This document shows positions 24,945 through 32,784 of a stretch of 64,000 bases of DNA, piece after piece. Every line of letters starts with the position of its first letter. Position 1 is the first letter of the stretch. Below the pieces are notes generated by a model. The model saw only the letters and a program-made list of their open reading frames with translations. It had not been told where the DNA came from and searched no databases. The translations under genes were made by a program, and so were the position numbers. Origin of the DNA: Blastococcus saxobsidens. Its GTDB lineage: Bacteria > Actinomycetota > Actinomycetes > Mycobacteriales > Geodermatophilaceae. The stretch covers positions 109,821 through 173,820 of the forward strand of contig NZ_POQT01000006.1 in NCBI RefSeq assembly GCF_002938435.1. The letters run 5' to 3'.

Positions 24945-24976
24945 GAGCTCTCCCCTCGATTCCCATCCCGCGCCCA

Positions 24977-25243
24977 TCAGGACGCCCGGGCCGCGGGGAC
25001 ACCTTGCAGCTCGACCGCCAGGTCCTCGAGTGCGTCCGCGACGGCGGCCAGGTCCCCGTTGATCTCGCCGACCAACCCGTTGACCGGCTGCACCCGGTGC
25101 GCGATGGCATCGACCCCGAACACCACCTTGCCGAGGGTGTCGGTCAGCCGGCGGAGCAGCAGCACCACCCACAGCAGGTAGCCGGCCAGGGCGAGGACGA
25201 GCACCCCGGTGACGATCAGTGCGGCGATGGCGGCGACGGACAC
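24977..25243 (-). CDS. One-helix membrane protein of the hydrogenase island (e)
   Basis: An 88-residue protein with a GTG start. A transmembrane helix (AALIVTGVLVLALAGYLLWVVLL) is followed by LRRLTDTLGKVVFGVDAIAH and a helical tail (VGEINGDLAAVADALEDLAVEL). It is clearly paralogous to the protein at 16665-16946, so both accessory operons carry the same type of membrane protein. Confidence 0.78.
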   Translation of the reverse strand: MSVAAIAALIVTGVLVLALAGYLLWVVLLLRRLTDTLGKVVFGVDAIAHRVQPVNGLVGEINGDLAAVADALEDLAVELQGVPAARAS

Positions 25244-25252
25244 GGCGCCTCC

Positions 25253-25510
25253 TCAGGCCCGGGCGGCGAGCCGCCGGAGTGCGGTGACGTAGCCGACGGC
25301 GGCGCCGGTGACGTCTCCCACCCGTTCCCGGGTGGTGACCAGCACCGGCACGGGCTCGAGCGCGACGGTGATGCCGACGCCGTGCTCGAGGATGTCGTCG
25401 GCGTAGCGCACCGCCTCGCGGGCCGGGCGGATCACGTAACTCGCCAGAGCGACGACCACCGGAGCCACGACGAGCAGCCCGATGGCGCTCATGACCCACA
25501 GGACCACCAT
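25253..25510 (-). CDS. One-helix membrane protein of the hydrogenase island (d)
   Basis: An 85-residue protein with ATG at 25510. A transmembrane helix (VMSAIGLLVVAPVVVALASYVI) is followed by a hydrophilic segment (RPAREAVRYADDILEHGVGI) and a C-terminal helix. It is the first gene of the second leftward accessory operon, as protein (a) is of the first. The two are similar in layout but only weakly in sequence. Confidence 0.75.
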   Translation of the reverse strand: MVVLWVMSAIGLLVVAPVVVALASYVIRPAREAVRYADDILEHGVGITVALEPVPVLVTTRERVGDVTGAAVGYVTALRRLAARA

Positions 25511-25560
25511 GCGTTCTCCCTGGTCGACACGGAGTGCGGTCTGCTGGCAGTGTGCTCCTG

Positions 25561-25583
25561 GTAGGTGATCCACGCCACTACCC
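25561..25583. promoter_or_regulatory. Shared hydrogenase-island promoter element, site B
   Basis: On the minus strand this reads GGGTAGTGGCGTGGATCACC then TAC. It is identical at 19 of 23 positions to site C (27937-27959) and shares GTGGCGTG and CACCTAC with site A (17557). It sits in the 98-bp gap between a membrane-protein gene and a CooC-like gene. Confidence 0.55.
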
Positions 25584-25608
25584 GTCGCGGACAACCCGGG
25601 AGACCGCC

Positions 25609-26403
25609 ATGGCCACCGTCACGAGCCCGCGTTCCCTGGTCCTGGGCGTGGTCGGCAAGGGCGGTGTCGGCAAGACCACGGTCGCCGCGCTGCTCGCCCG
25701 CGCGTACGCCGACCGGGGACGGCGGGTCGTGGCCATAGACACCGACTCGAACCCGAACCTCGGCCTCTCGCTCGGACTGTCGCCGGAGGAGACCGACGCC
25801 GTGCCGGTGCTGCCGCGCAGCGCCGTGATGGGCAACGGCGCCGGGGCCTCCGCCGGCGAGCTGCTGGCCGAGTACGGCCGGTCCACGCCCGCCGGACCGA
25901 CGCTGCTCTCCGCGATCAGGGTCGCCGCGGCCGGCGCCGGCTGCACCTGCGGCGGGCACGCCACCGTCCGCAGCCTGCTCGCCGACGCCCTCGAGGACGT
26001 CGATCTGACCCTGGTGGACATGGAGGCCGGGCTCGAGCACCTGAGCCGGGCCGGGGGGACCCTGGCGCACGCCGACCTGCTGCTCGTGGTCTGCGAGCCG
26101 ACCCGCAAGTCGGTGCTCACCGCCGTCCGGACCGCCGCGCTGGCCGGTGAGCTCGGGATCCCGCAGGTCCTCGCGGTCGGCAACAAGGCACGCACGGCCG
26201 AGGACGCGGAGTTCCTCCGCGGCGCGCTCGCCGCCGACGGCGTCCCGCTGATCGCCGTCCTCCCCTACGACGCCGAGGTGGCCGAGCAGGACCGCGCCGG
26301 GATCACGAGCACTCCGACTGTCTCGCCCGCCGCCGCGCGGGAACTCGACACCGTCGTCGCCGCGCTGGACGACGCCGCCGCCCGGCTCCTCCCCCGCCCG
26401 TGA
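25609..26403 (+). CDS. CooC-like P-loop ATPase, paralog 2
   Basis: A 264-residue protein. Deviant Walker A GKGGVGKTT, DTDSNPNLGLSLG and LVDMEAGLEHLSRAGG are CooC-type. The Ni-site motif is GCTCGGH (CxC, about residue 110). The rightward gene of the divergent pair at 25.5 kb; it converges with paralog 3, 9 bases apart. Likely nickel-handling or maturation ATPase for the hydrogenase (inferred from family and context). Confidence 0.86.
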   Translation: MATVTSPRSLVLGVVGKGGVGKTTVAALLARAYADRGRRVVAIDTDSNPNLGLSLGLSPEETDAVPVLPRSAVMGNGAGASAGELLAEYGRSTPAGPTLLSAIRVAAAGAGCTCGGHATVRSLLADALEDVDLTLVDMEAGLEHLSRAGGTLAHADLLLVVCEPTRKSVLTAVRTAALAGELGIPQVLAVGNKARTAEDAEFLRGALAADGVPLIAVLPYDAEVAEQDRAGITSTPTVSPAAARELDTVVAALDDAAARLLPRP

Positions 26404-26412
26404 GACCTGCGC

Positions 26413-27153
26413 TCAGGCCGCCTGCGCTCGCAGCAGACGGGTGGCCAGGCCGGCCAGTGCGCCGACGGCGGGGGCGTCCGGTGCCGCGTCCAGCGGCGCC
26501 ACCCCCTGCCGCTCGGCGGTGACCACCGCCTCGTCCTCCGGGACGACGGCCACCTCGCAGGAGGGGAAGGCGGCCCGCACCCGCTGCTCGTCCGCGTCGT
26601 CCCGCACGCGGTTGGCGACCACGACCACCCGGCCCAGCCCGGCCAGCGTCACGGACTCCGCGGCACGGCGACCCACCTCCAGCGACGCGGCCGTGGGTTC
26701 GACCACCACGACGACGACGTCCACCGGAGTGTCGCCGAGTCGGAGGACGGTGCCCAGCCCCGCCTCGAAGTCGGCGACGATGATCCCGCCGGGCTGTTCC
26801 AGCTGCCCGAGCAACTGCTCAGGTGAGACCCCGCACTACGGGCAGCCCGGCTCCGGGTTCTGGATCGCCGACACCACGGCCAGCCGCACGCCGTCCGGGG
26901 CATCCACGCCGAACCGGTCGACGAGGTCGTCGACGCTGACGGCGTGCTCGGTCTCGCCCGCGTCGACCGCCTCCCGCACGGTGACCAGCCGCTCGGTCTC
27001 CGCCTCGCCCAGCCCGAGGGAGATGCCCAGGTTGGGGTTGCTGTCGCAGTCCAGGGCCAGGGTGCTGCGCCCGGAGCGGGCGAACGTGCGCGCCAGGACC
27101 GCCGACGTCGTGGTCTTGCCGGAACCACCCTTGCCGACCACCGCGACCTTCAT
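26413..27153 (-). CDS. CooC-like P-loop ATPase, paralog 3, with in-frame UAG in its CxC motif (candidate selenoprotein)
   Basis: From the ATG at 27153 the frame reads MKVAVVGKGGSGKTTTSAVL, then LDCDSNPNLGISLG, to NPEPGCP. A TAG at 26838-26836 (codon 106) is followed in the same frame by CGVSPEQLLGQLEQ, IIVADFEAGLGTV and a normal C-terminus ending at 26413. The total is 246 residues. Paralogs 1 and 2 have GCLCSAH and GCTCGGH here, so the UAG occupies the second Cys of the nickel-binding CxC motif, giving C-P-U. Neither half is a complete ATPase alone. A 7-bp hairpin follows the UAG. The start overlaps the stop of paralog 4 as ATGA. Selenocysteine is the preferred reading; a nonsense mutation is the alternative. 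Confidence 0.8.
26806..26838 (-). promoter_or_regulatory. Candidate SECIS-like hairpin after the UAG codon of CooC paralog 3
   Basis: After the UAG (26838-26836) come 12 bases, then CCUGAGC (26823-26817), loop AGUU, then GCUCGGG (26812-26806). This is a 7-bp stem with one U-G pair. The loop starts 19 nt after the UAG, against 18 nt in the methyltransferase gene and about 17 in E. coli fdhF. Both loops here contain GU. Confidence 0.5.
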
Positions 27154-27905
27154 GCCGCCTCCCTCGACCGGAGCGCCTCGACAAGGCACCGTACTGCCGC
27201 AGCGGCCGGCCCGTCAGGGGCCTGGTCCAGCAGCGGGACGCCGGCTCGGGCAGCGGCCGCCACGCCGGGGTCGAACGGAACCGCCCCGACGACCGGGAGC
27301 CCCGTCCCCTCGGCGACCCGCCGCGCGTCGTCGCTGCCGTGCACCTTGTTCGCCACGGCCAGCACCCGCGGGCTCCCCGCCATGGCCGCGAGCCGGGTCA
27401 GCCGCCGGCCGGTGAGCAGTGAGGCGGGTCCGGGCTCCACCACGACCAGGAAGGTCGAGGCGTAGCGGCCCCAGGTCATGAACGGCTGGCGGGTGCCACC
27501 GGGAAGGTCGCCCACGATGCTCCACCCCTCCCCCGGGAGGTCGTCGAGCACGCGCTGGAAGCCGAAGTGCGCGGGCGTGTTGTCCCACCGCGGGCCGCGG
27601 GCCTTGCCCAACTGCAGGAACCGGACGCCGTCGGGGCCCTGGACGGCGTAGCGCTCGATTACGCCCGAGCCGGTCAGGCCCGCCCGCAGCCGGTAGCGCC
27701 GGCGGCCGTCCTCCTCGTACTCCTCGACCACGTCGTCGGGCAGGCCGGCGTCCGACCCCGGCGTCCCCAGCGCGAAGGCCAGCCCCGGCATCGGATCGGA
27801 GTCCAGCGCCAGCACCCGCTCGCCCGTCCTCGCCAGCAGGCGGGCGAAGGCGCCGGCCAGCGAGGACTTGCCCGCACCACCCTTGCCTACGAACGCCACC
27901 CGCAC
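27150..27905 (-). CDS. CooC-like P-loop ATPase, paralog 4 (no CxC motif)
   Basis: A 251-residue protein with a GTG start. Walker A is GKGGAGKSS and LDSDPMPGLAFALG replaces the usual DxDxNPNL. The region that carries CxC in the other three is GKARGPRWDNTPAHFG, without cysteine. IVGDLPGGTRQPFMTWG is an unusual switch region. It probably acts with paralog 3, to which it is translationally coupled, perhaps as a partner that does not bind nickel. Confidence 0.83.
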   Translation of the reverse strand: MRVAFVGKGGAGKSSLAGAFARLLARTGERVLALDSDPMPGLAFALGTPGSDAGLPDDVVEEYEEDGRRRYRLRAGLTGSGVIERYAVQGPDGVRFLQLGKARGPRWDNTPAHFGFQRVLDDLPGEGWSIVGDLPGGTRQPFMTWGRYASTFLVVVEPGPASLLTGRRLTRLAAMAGSPRVLAVANKVHGSDDARRVAEGTGLPVVGAVPFDPGVAAAARAGVPLLDQAPDGPAAAAVRCLVEALRSREAA

Positions 27906-27936
27906 GGGCCGGACGATAGAGACCCACTGGTCAGCC

Positions 27937-27959
27937 GGATAGTGGCGTGGAACACATAG
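27937..27959. promoter_or_regulatory. Shared hydrogenase-island promoter element, site C
   Basis: GGATAGTGGCGTGGAACACA then TAG lies between CooC paralog 4 and hypC. It matches site B at 19 of 23 positions. Downstream, TAGAGT (27966-27971) could be the -10 for hypC, with CACACT at a similar spacing after site B. Confidence 0.55.
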
Positions 27960-27998
27960 CGGTGCCTAGAGTGAGCGCACCATCGCGAGGAGCCGCCC

Positions 27999-28322
27999 AT
28001 GTGCCTCGGCCTCCCGGGCCGGATCGTGGAGATCAGCGACGTGGCGCAGCAGCGCGTCACGGTCGACGTCGACGGGGTCCGGCGCGACGTCTCCGCCGCC
28101 CTCGTCGGGCTCGAGGGCCCCGGCTCGGCCCAGGTCGGTGGATGGGTGCTGGTGCACGCCGGGTTCGTGGTCGAGGCGATCGACGAGCGCGCGGCGCAGG
28201 AGATCCTGGCCGACCTGCAGACGCTCGGCGACATGTACGAGAACGAGCTCGGCGACCCCTCCCCCGTCGCCGACGGCACGGAGGGCGCCCCTCCCCTGAC
28301 CGTCCCCGGCGGCCGGGGATGA
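27999..28322 (+). CDS. hypC: Hydrogenase maturation chaperone HypC
   Basis: A 107-residue protein beginning MCLGLPGRIVEI, the invariant HypC start whose Cys2 carries the Fe(CN)2CO group and binds the large-subunit precursor. VDVDGVRRDVSAALV and GGWVLVHAGFVVEAIDE complete the beta-barrel. About 25 extra proline/glycine-rich residues extend the C-terminus. GAGGAG precedes the ATG. It is the only Hyp protein in the window and leads the ABC-importer operon (stop/start overlap ATGA). Confidence 0.94.
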   Translation: MCLGLPGRIVEISDVAQQRVTVDVDGVRRDVSAALVGLEGPGSAQVGGWVLVHAGFVVEAIDERAAQEILADLQTLGDMYENELGDPSPVADGTEGAPPLTVPGGRG

Positions 28323-29353
28323 CGGTGCCGTCGGAGTCGGTCGCGGAGCCGGACGGGAAGTGGCGCCGGCGCCCCGCGCCGGCCGTCCCGGCCGCCGTCG
28401 CGCTCCTGCTGCTCGCCGCCTGCGGTGCCGACAGCGGCGCGACGGACGTCGGTACGGGACGGGCCGAGCCCATCACGCTCTACACCTGTCTGAGCGACCA
28501 GTCGATCCAGCCGGTGATCGAGGCGTTCGAGGCCCGTCCCGATGGCGGGCAGGTCGACCTGTTCCGCGCACCGACCGGGGAACTCAACGCGCGGGTGGCG
28601 GCCGACGCGCGTTCGGGCGGGTTGCGCGCCGACGTGGTCTGGGGCTGCGATCCGCTGACCGTGCAGGCCTTCGTCGACCAGGGCCTCGTCGGCGGGTGGA
28701 CGCCGCCGGGTGCCGACACGGTCCCCGTCGAGTTCCGCACCCGCGACTACGTGGGTGGCCACGTGCTCTACATGGTGGCCGTGCACCGCACGGACACCGC
28801 GGCGCCCCGGACGTGGTCCGACCTGGCCGAGGACGGGTACACCTCGCTCGCGGTGCCCGATCCCGCCGTGGCCGCCTCGGCGCTCGGCGCGCTCGGCTGG
28901 TTCGCCGCCGAACCCGCCTACGGTGTCGACTTCTTCGAACGGCTGCGGGCCCGGGGGGCCGTCCAGGTGAGCACGCCGGACGCGGTCACGACCGGCGTGG
29001 CCCAGGGAATCTACGACGCGGGGATCACCATCGCCAACTCTGCGTACGCCGCGAAGGAGGACGGTTCGCCGGTCGACGTCGTCTGGCCCGAGCCCGGAGC
29101 GGTGGCCGTCTACGGCCCGCTCGCGCTCGCCACGGGCAGCGCCGACTCCGACGTCGCGAAGAGCTTCATCTCCTTCGTGGTGAGCGAGGAGGGGCAGACG
29201 GTGCTCGGGGCGTCCGGCGCCTACCCCACCGTGCCCGGCGTCGAGGGCCCGACCGTGCCCCCCGGCGCGCCCGTCGTCTCCCCCGACTGGGCCGCGATCG
29301 CGGCGGACAAGGACGCGGTGCTCGCGGAGTACCAGCAGGTCTTCGGCGGCTGA
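28319..29353 (+). CDS. ABC transporter substrate-binding lipoprotein (iron/Fbp type)
   Basis: A 344-residue protein. The lipoprotein signal ends LLLLAACGADSG. The mature part starts PITLYTCLSDQSIQPVIEAFEA and has LRADVVWGCDPLTVQAF and ANSAYAAKEDGSPVDVVWPEPGAVAVYGP, typical of ferric-ion binding proteins of the AfuA/FbpA kind. The gene overlaps hypC by 4 bases. Iron supply for the hydrogenase cofactors is a reasonable inference, but other anions or metals are possible. Confidence 0.85.
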   Translation: MTVPSESVAEPDGKWRRRPAPAVPAAVALLLLAACGADSGATDVGTGRAEPITLYTCLSDQSIQPVIEAFEARPDGGQVDLFRAPTGELNARVAADARSGGLRADVVWGCDPLTVQAFVDQGLVGGWTPPGADTVPVEFRTRDYVGGHVLYMVAVHRTDTAAPRTWSDLAEDGYTSLAVPDPAVAASALGALGWFAAEPAYGVDFFERLRARGAVQVSTPDAVTTGVAQGIYDAGITIANSAYAAKEDGSPVDVVWPEPGAVAVYGPLALATGSADSDVAKSFISFVVSEEGQTVLGASGAYPTVPGVEGPTVPPGAPVVSPDWAAIAADKDAVLAEYQQVFGG

Positions 29354-29355
29354 CG

Positions 29356-31032
29356 ATGCCCAGCGGCGGTCCGCCGGCCGTGGCCCGCAACGTCGCCCTG
29401 GGCGGGGTGCTCGCCGTCGTCGCCGTGCTCGTGGTGCTGCCGGTGCTCCGCCTGGCGGCGGTGCTGTGGTGGGAGGGCGGCGATCTGCACCGGATCCTCG
29501 CCTCCGCCGCGGTGGGCGAGGCCGCCCGGAACACCGTGCTGCTCGCCGTCGGGGTCACCGGTGCCGCGGTCCCGATCGGCGTGGTCATGGCGCTGACCCT
29601 CCGGCGTCCGGACCTCCCCGGCCGGACGTTCTGGCGGGTCGCCGTCCTCGCCCCGCTCGTCGTCCCGGACTTCGTCCTCGGCTACAGCTGGACGCAGGCG
29701 TACGCGCGCGCCGGCTTCACCGACACCGCGCTGGGGTGGCACTGGGCCGGCCTCCTGGGTCCGAGGGGCGTGTGGCTGGTCCTGGTGGTGAACGCCGCGC
29801 CGTTGGTCTACCTGGTCGTGGCCGTCGGGCTCGCGGCCCGCGCCGAACCCGACGGGGAGCTCGCGGCGCGGGTCTCGGGAGCAGGACGGGTGACGGCGCT
29901 GCGCACCGTCACCCTCCCCCTGCTGGGACCCGCCGTGGCTGCGGCCTCGGTGCTGGTCTTCGTCCTCACGCTGGGGACCTTCGCCATCCCCCAGGTCCTG
30001 GGGACGCCGGCCGGGTTCAGCACGCTGACGACGCGGATCTACGCCGGCCTCTCCATCGGTGGCGACCCGGCGTCGTTCCTGGAGGCGGTGCTGCTCGCCC
30101 TCGTGCTGGTCCTCGTCGCGGCTGCCTGCGTGGCGCCGGCCGACGCGCTCCTCGGTCCGCGGTTGCGGACCACGCGACCGGCCGACGTGCAGGCGGCGCA
30201 GGTCGTCCCGGGGCCGGCGGCGATGCGCCGCGCCCAGGCCACCGGGCTCGCCGGCTACCTCTTCCTCACGACCGCGCTGCCCCTGGCCGCGTTGTCGCTG
30301 GCCTCGGTCACCCGTGCGCTCGGGGTGGCGCCCACGCCGGCGAACTGGAGCCTGGAGCACTTCCGGCAGGTGCTCACCCCGCGCACCCTGGAGGCGCTGG
30401 GCCGCAGCCTCACCCTGTCGGTCGTCGCAGCGTCGCTGCTGGTCCTGCTCGGTGCACTGGTGGCGGTGGGTGAACGCCGTCGCTCGGGCCGGGCGATGGG
30501 GACGCTGGTCGTGCTGACGCTCGTCCTGCCTGGGTCCACGCTGGCGGTGGCCCTGCTGATCACCTACGGCCGCTGGCTCTCGGGCTCCCTGGTGCTGATC
30601 CTGCTCGCCTATCTGGCCAAGCTGTGGGCCGTCGCGCACCGGCCCATCGCCGGCGCCCTGGACCGGCTGCCCGCCGACGAGCTGTTCGCCGCCCGGGCCA
30701 GCGGCGCCGGCCCGCTCACCGCCGTCCGCACCGTCGCGCTGCGGCCGATGGCGCCGGCCCTGCTGGGCGCGTGGCTGATCTGCTTCCTGACGGCACTGCA
30801 CGAGGTGACCATGTCGAGCCTGCTCTACGGGTCGGGCGGCGAGACGCTGGCCGTCGTCGTCCTCAACGCCCAGGAGCTGGGCCGGGTCGGACCGAGCGCG
30901 GCCCTCTCCGTGGTGCTGGCGCTGCTGGTCGCCGTGCCGGCGCTCGCGCTGTGGTGGGCAGCGCGCTGGGCCCGGGCCCGCGGCGTCGCCCGGACCGCGA
31001 TGTCGCCACGCGAGGTCCCCGGTGTCCGTTGA
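29356..31032 (+). CDS. ABC transporter permease, fused double-domain (AfuB/FbpB type)
   Basis: A 558-residue membrane protein with about twelve helices in two homologous halves, each with an EAA loop (ELAARVSGAGRVTALRTVTLPLL and ELFAARASGAGPLTAVRTVALRPM). This double-length arrangement is typical of Fe3+ importers. It starts 2 bases after the binding-protein stop, and its end overlaps the ATPase start by 11 bases. Confidence 0.9.
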   Translation: MPSGGPPAVARNVALGGVLAVVAVLVVLPVLRLAAVLWWEGGDLHRILASAAVGEAARNTVLLAVGVTGAAVPIGVVMALTLRRPDLPGRTFWRVAVLAPLVVPDFVLGYSWTQAYARAGFTDTALGWHWAGLLGPRGVWLVLVVNAAPLVYLVVAVGLAARAEPDGELAARVSGAGRVTALRTVTLPLLGPAVAAASVLVFVLTLGTFAIPQVLGTPAGFSTLTTRIYAGLSIGGDPASFLEAVLLALVLVLVAAACVAPADALLGPRLRTTRPADVQAAQVVPGPAAMRRAQATGLAGYLFLTTALPLAALSLASVTRALGVAPTPANWSLEHFRQVLTPRTLEALGRSLTLSVVAASLLVLLGALVAVGERRRSGRAMGTLVVLTLVLPGSTLAVALLITYGRWLSGSLVLILLAYLAKLWAVAHRPIAGALDRLPADELFAARASGAGPLTAVRTVALRPMAPALLGAWLICFLTALHEVTMSSLLYGSGGETLAVVVLNAQELGRVGPSAALSVVLALLVAVPALALWWAARWARARGVARTAMSPREVPGVR

Positions 31033-31990
31033 GCCGGTCCTCGAGGTCGTGGACCTCGTCGTGGTCTACGACGGCACGACGGCCCTGCACGGCGTCAGCC
31101 TCAGCGTCGCGCCGGGCGAGGTGCTGGCGCTGCTCGGTCCCTCGGGCTCCGGGAAGTCGACGCTGCTGCACGCGGTGGCGGGATTCCTCGTGCCGAGCGG
31201 TGGGACGGCCCGGCTGGGCGGGACCCCGGTCGCGGGGAACGGCCGCCCGGTGCCCCCGGAGAAGCGGGACCTCGCGGTCGTGTTCCAGAACTACGCCTTG
31301 TGGCCGCACCTCTCCGCGCTCGACACCGTCGCCTACCCCGCCCGGCGCCGCGGCGTCTCCCGCGAGCAGTCCCGCCGCGAGGCCCTGGAACTGCTGGACC
31401 TCCTGCGGATCGCCCACCTGGCGGACCGGCGACCGGCCGAGCTGTCCGGCGGGGAGCAGCAGCGCGTCGGGCTGGCCCGGGCGCTGGCGCGGCGCCCGTC
31501 GCTGTACCTGTTCGACGAGCCGACCGCCCACCTCGACGCCCACGTCCGCGACGTCTTCCTCCAGGAACTCGTCGCCCGCCGGCGCGGCACCGGAGCCGCC
31601 GGGATCTACGCCACCCACGACGCCGAGGAGGCGCTCGGTCTGGCGGACCGCGTGGCGCTGCTGAGGGACGGCCGGCTCGTGCAGGTGGGCACGCCGCAGC
31701 AGGTGTACGAGGAACCCGTGGACCTGTTCGCCGCCCGGCTCACCGGCCCGGCCTCCGTGATCGACGCACCGGACGGCGCCGGCCGGCTGCTCGTCCGCCC
31801 CGGCTGGGCGCGGCTGGGTGGCCCCCTCGAGGGACGGCTGCGTGCGGTGTGGTTCCGGGGGCCGCACTCCGACCACCTGCTGGACACCGCGGCGGGCGAG
31901 GTCCTCGTCCGGCAACCCGGGCCGCCTCGCCACCCCGTCGGCGCCTGTGTGGGCTGGACCCTCGTCCGCAGCTGGCCGCTCGCCGGCTGA
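31022..31990 (+). CDS. ABC transporter ATPase (iron/FbpC type)
   Basis: A 322-residue protein with a GTG start. It has Walker A GPSGSGKST, Q-loop VFQNYALWPHLSALD, signature LSGGEQQRVGLARAL, Walker B LYLFDEPTAHLD and switch THDAEEAL. Residues about 245-320 form a TOBE-like regulatory domain. Completes the hypC-led importer operon and converges on the DUF6390-like gene. Confidence 0.92.
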   Translation: MSVEPVLEVVDLVVVYDGTTALHGVSLSVAPGEVLALLGPSGSGKSTLLHAVAGFLVPSGGTARLGGTPVAGNGRPVPPEKRDLAVVFQNYALWPHLSALDTVAYPARRRGVSREQSRREALELLDLLRIAHLADRRPAELSGGEQQRVGLARALARRPSLYLFDEPTAHLDAHVRDVFLQELVARRRGTGAAGIYATHDAEEALGLADRVALLRDGRLVQVGTPQQVYEEPVDLFAARLTGPASVIDAPDGAGRLLVRPGWARLGGPLEGRLRAVWFRGPHSDHLLDTAAGEVLVRQPGPPRHPVGACVGWTLVRSWPLAG

Positions 31991-31995
31991 CCCCG

Positions 31996-32784
31996 TCAGC
32001 CGAGCAGCTGCGGTACCGGGGAGCGGGTCTGCCGGTCGTTCACGATCGCGAGGTGCCGCTCGGTGAACCGGCGCAGCCGCCCGACCTGCGCCTCGGTAAG
32101 CCGGTCGCAGACCCACTCCCAGTGCAGCGACACCCAGTCGCCGGGTGACACGCCGCCGACCATGCCGATCCCGTCGACCGACTGGACCACCGTCTCGGTC
32201 CTCTTCTCCCCCAGCCGCAGCAGGTGGCCGTCCCAGGTCAGGGACGAGCCCTCGACGACGACCTGGTCACCCTGCACGGCCAGCACCCGTCCCCAGCGGA
32301 TCCGGCAGCGGTCGAGCACGGTGAGCGCGTGCGCGGCCTTCTTCCGGTCGGTGAGCAGGCCGGTGTAGGGGTAGATGCAGAAGACGGCGAAGCTGTGGTG
32401 CGGCACGCCACCGGCGAGCACCCCCTCGGTGAGGCTGGTGAACCGGGCACCCGCCATGTGCCGGAACCGGTCCTCCATGGAGTCGCCCACCGCGCGGGTG
32501 GCCACCCGGTCGAGCCGCGGGCTGCCCACCCAGTAGGCCTCCACCACCCGCCGGTCGAGCGGGTCGTCGAGTCCGGTGGCACCGGCGATGAGCTGCAGGT
32601 ACGGCCACGCCCCCGCGAACTGCCGGGCCATCGCCCGCAGACCGCCGTCGTCGACCCCCGCGACCGCGTACTCGAAGAGCCCACCGTGGTCGGCGGGACC
32701 GCAGAAGCCGTGGGAGTTGGGTGGAAAGGCGTACCTGGCGAAGAGCACAGGGCCGGGGACCATCCGCGCCGGCGTATCAGTCAC
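31996..32784 (-). CDS. Uncharacterised protein (DUF6390-like) at the edge of the hydrogenase island
   Basis: A 262-residue protein from the GTG at 32784 (an ATG at 32763 is an alternative; neither has a clear ribosome-binding site). Distinctive segments are LFARYAFPPNSHGFCGPADHGG, FAGAWPYLQLIAGATG, RRVVEAYWVGSPRLD and HHSFAVFCIYPYTGLL. I associate this pattern with DUF6390, a family often found beside [NiFe]-hydrogenase genes, but that assignment is from memory. No membrane segment is seen. Converges 5 bases from the ATPase gene. Confidence 0.75.
   Translation of the reverse strand: MTDTPARMVPGPVLFARYAFPPNSHGFCGPADHGGLFEYAVAGVDDGGLRAMARQFAGAWPYLQLIAGATGLDDPLDRRVVEAYWVGSPRLDRVATRAVGDSMEDRFRHMAGARFTSLTEGVLAGGVPHHSFAVFCIYPYTGLLTDRKKAAHALTVLDRCRIRWGRVLAVQGDQVVVEGSSLTWDGHLLRLGEKRTETVVQSVDGIGMVGGVSPGDWVSLHWEWVCDRLTEAQVGRLRRFTERHLAIVNDRQTRSPVPQLLG

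Noticed and set aside
26836..27189. Treating paralog 3 of the CooC-like ATPases as two separate small genes or a pseudogene
   Set aside because: Both parts are in one frame, join exactly at the CxC motif, and show no other disruption. Pseudogene remains possible but is the less economical reading with a second UAG-at-Cys gene nearby.
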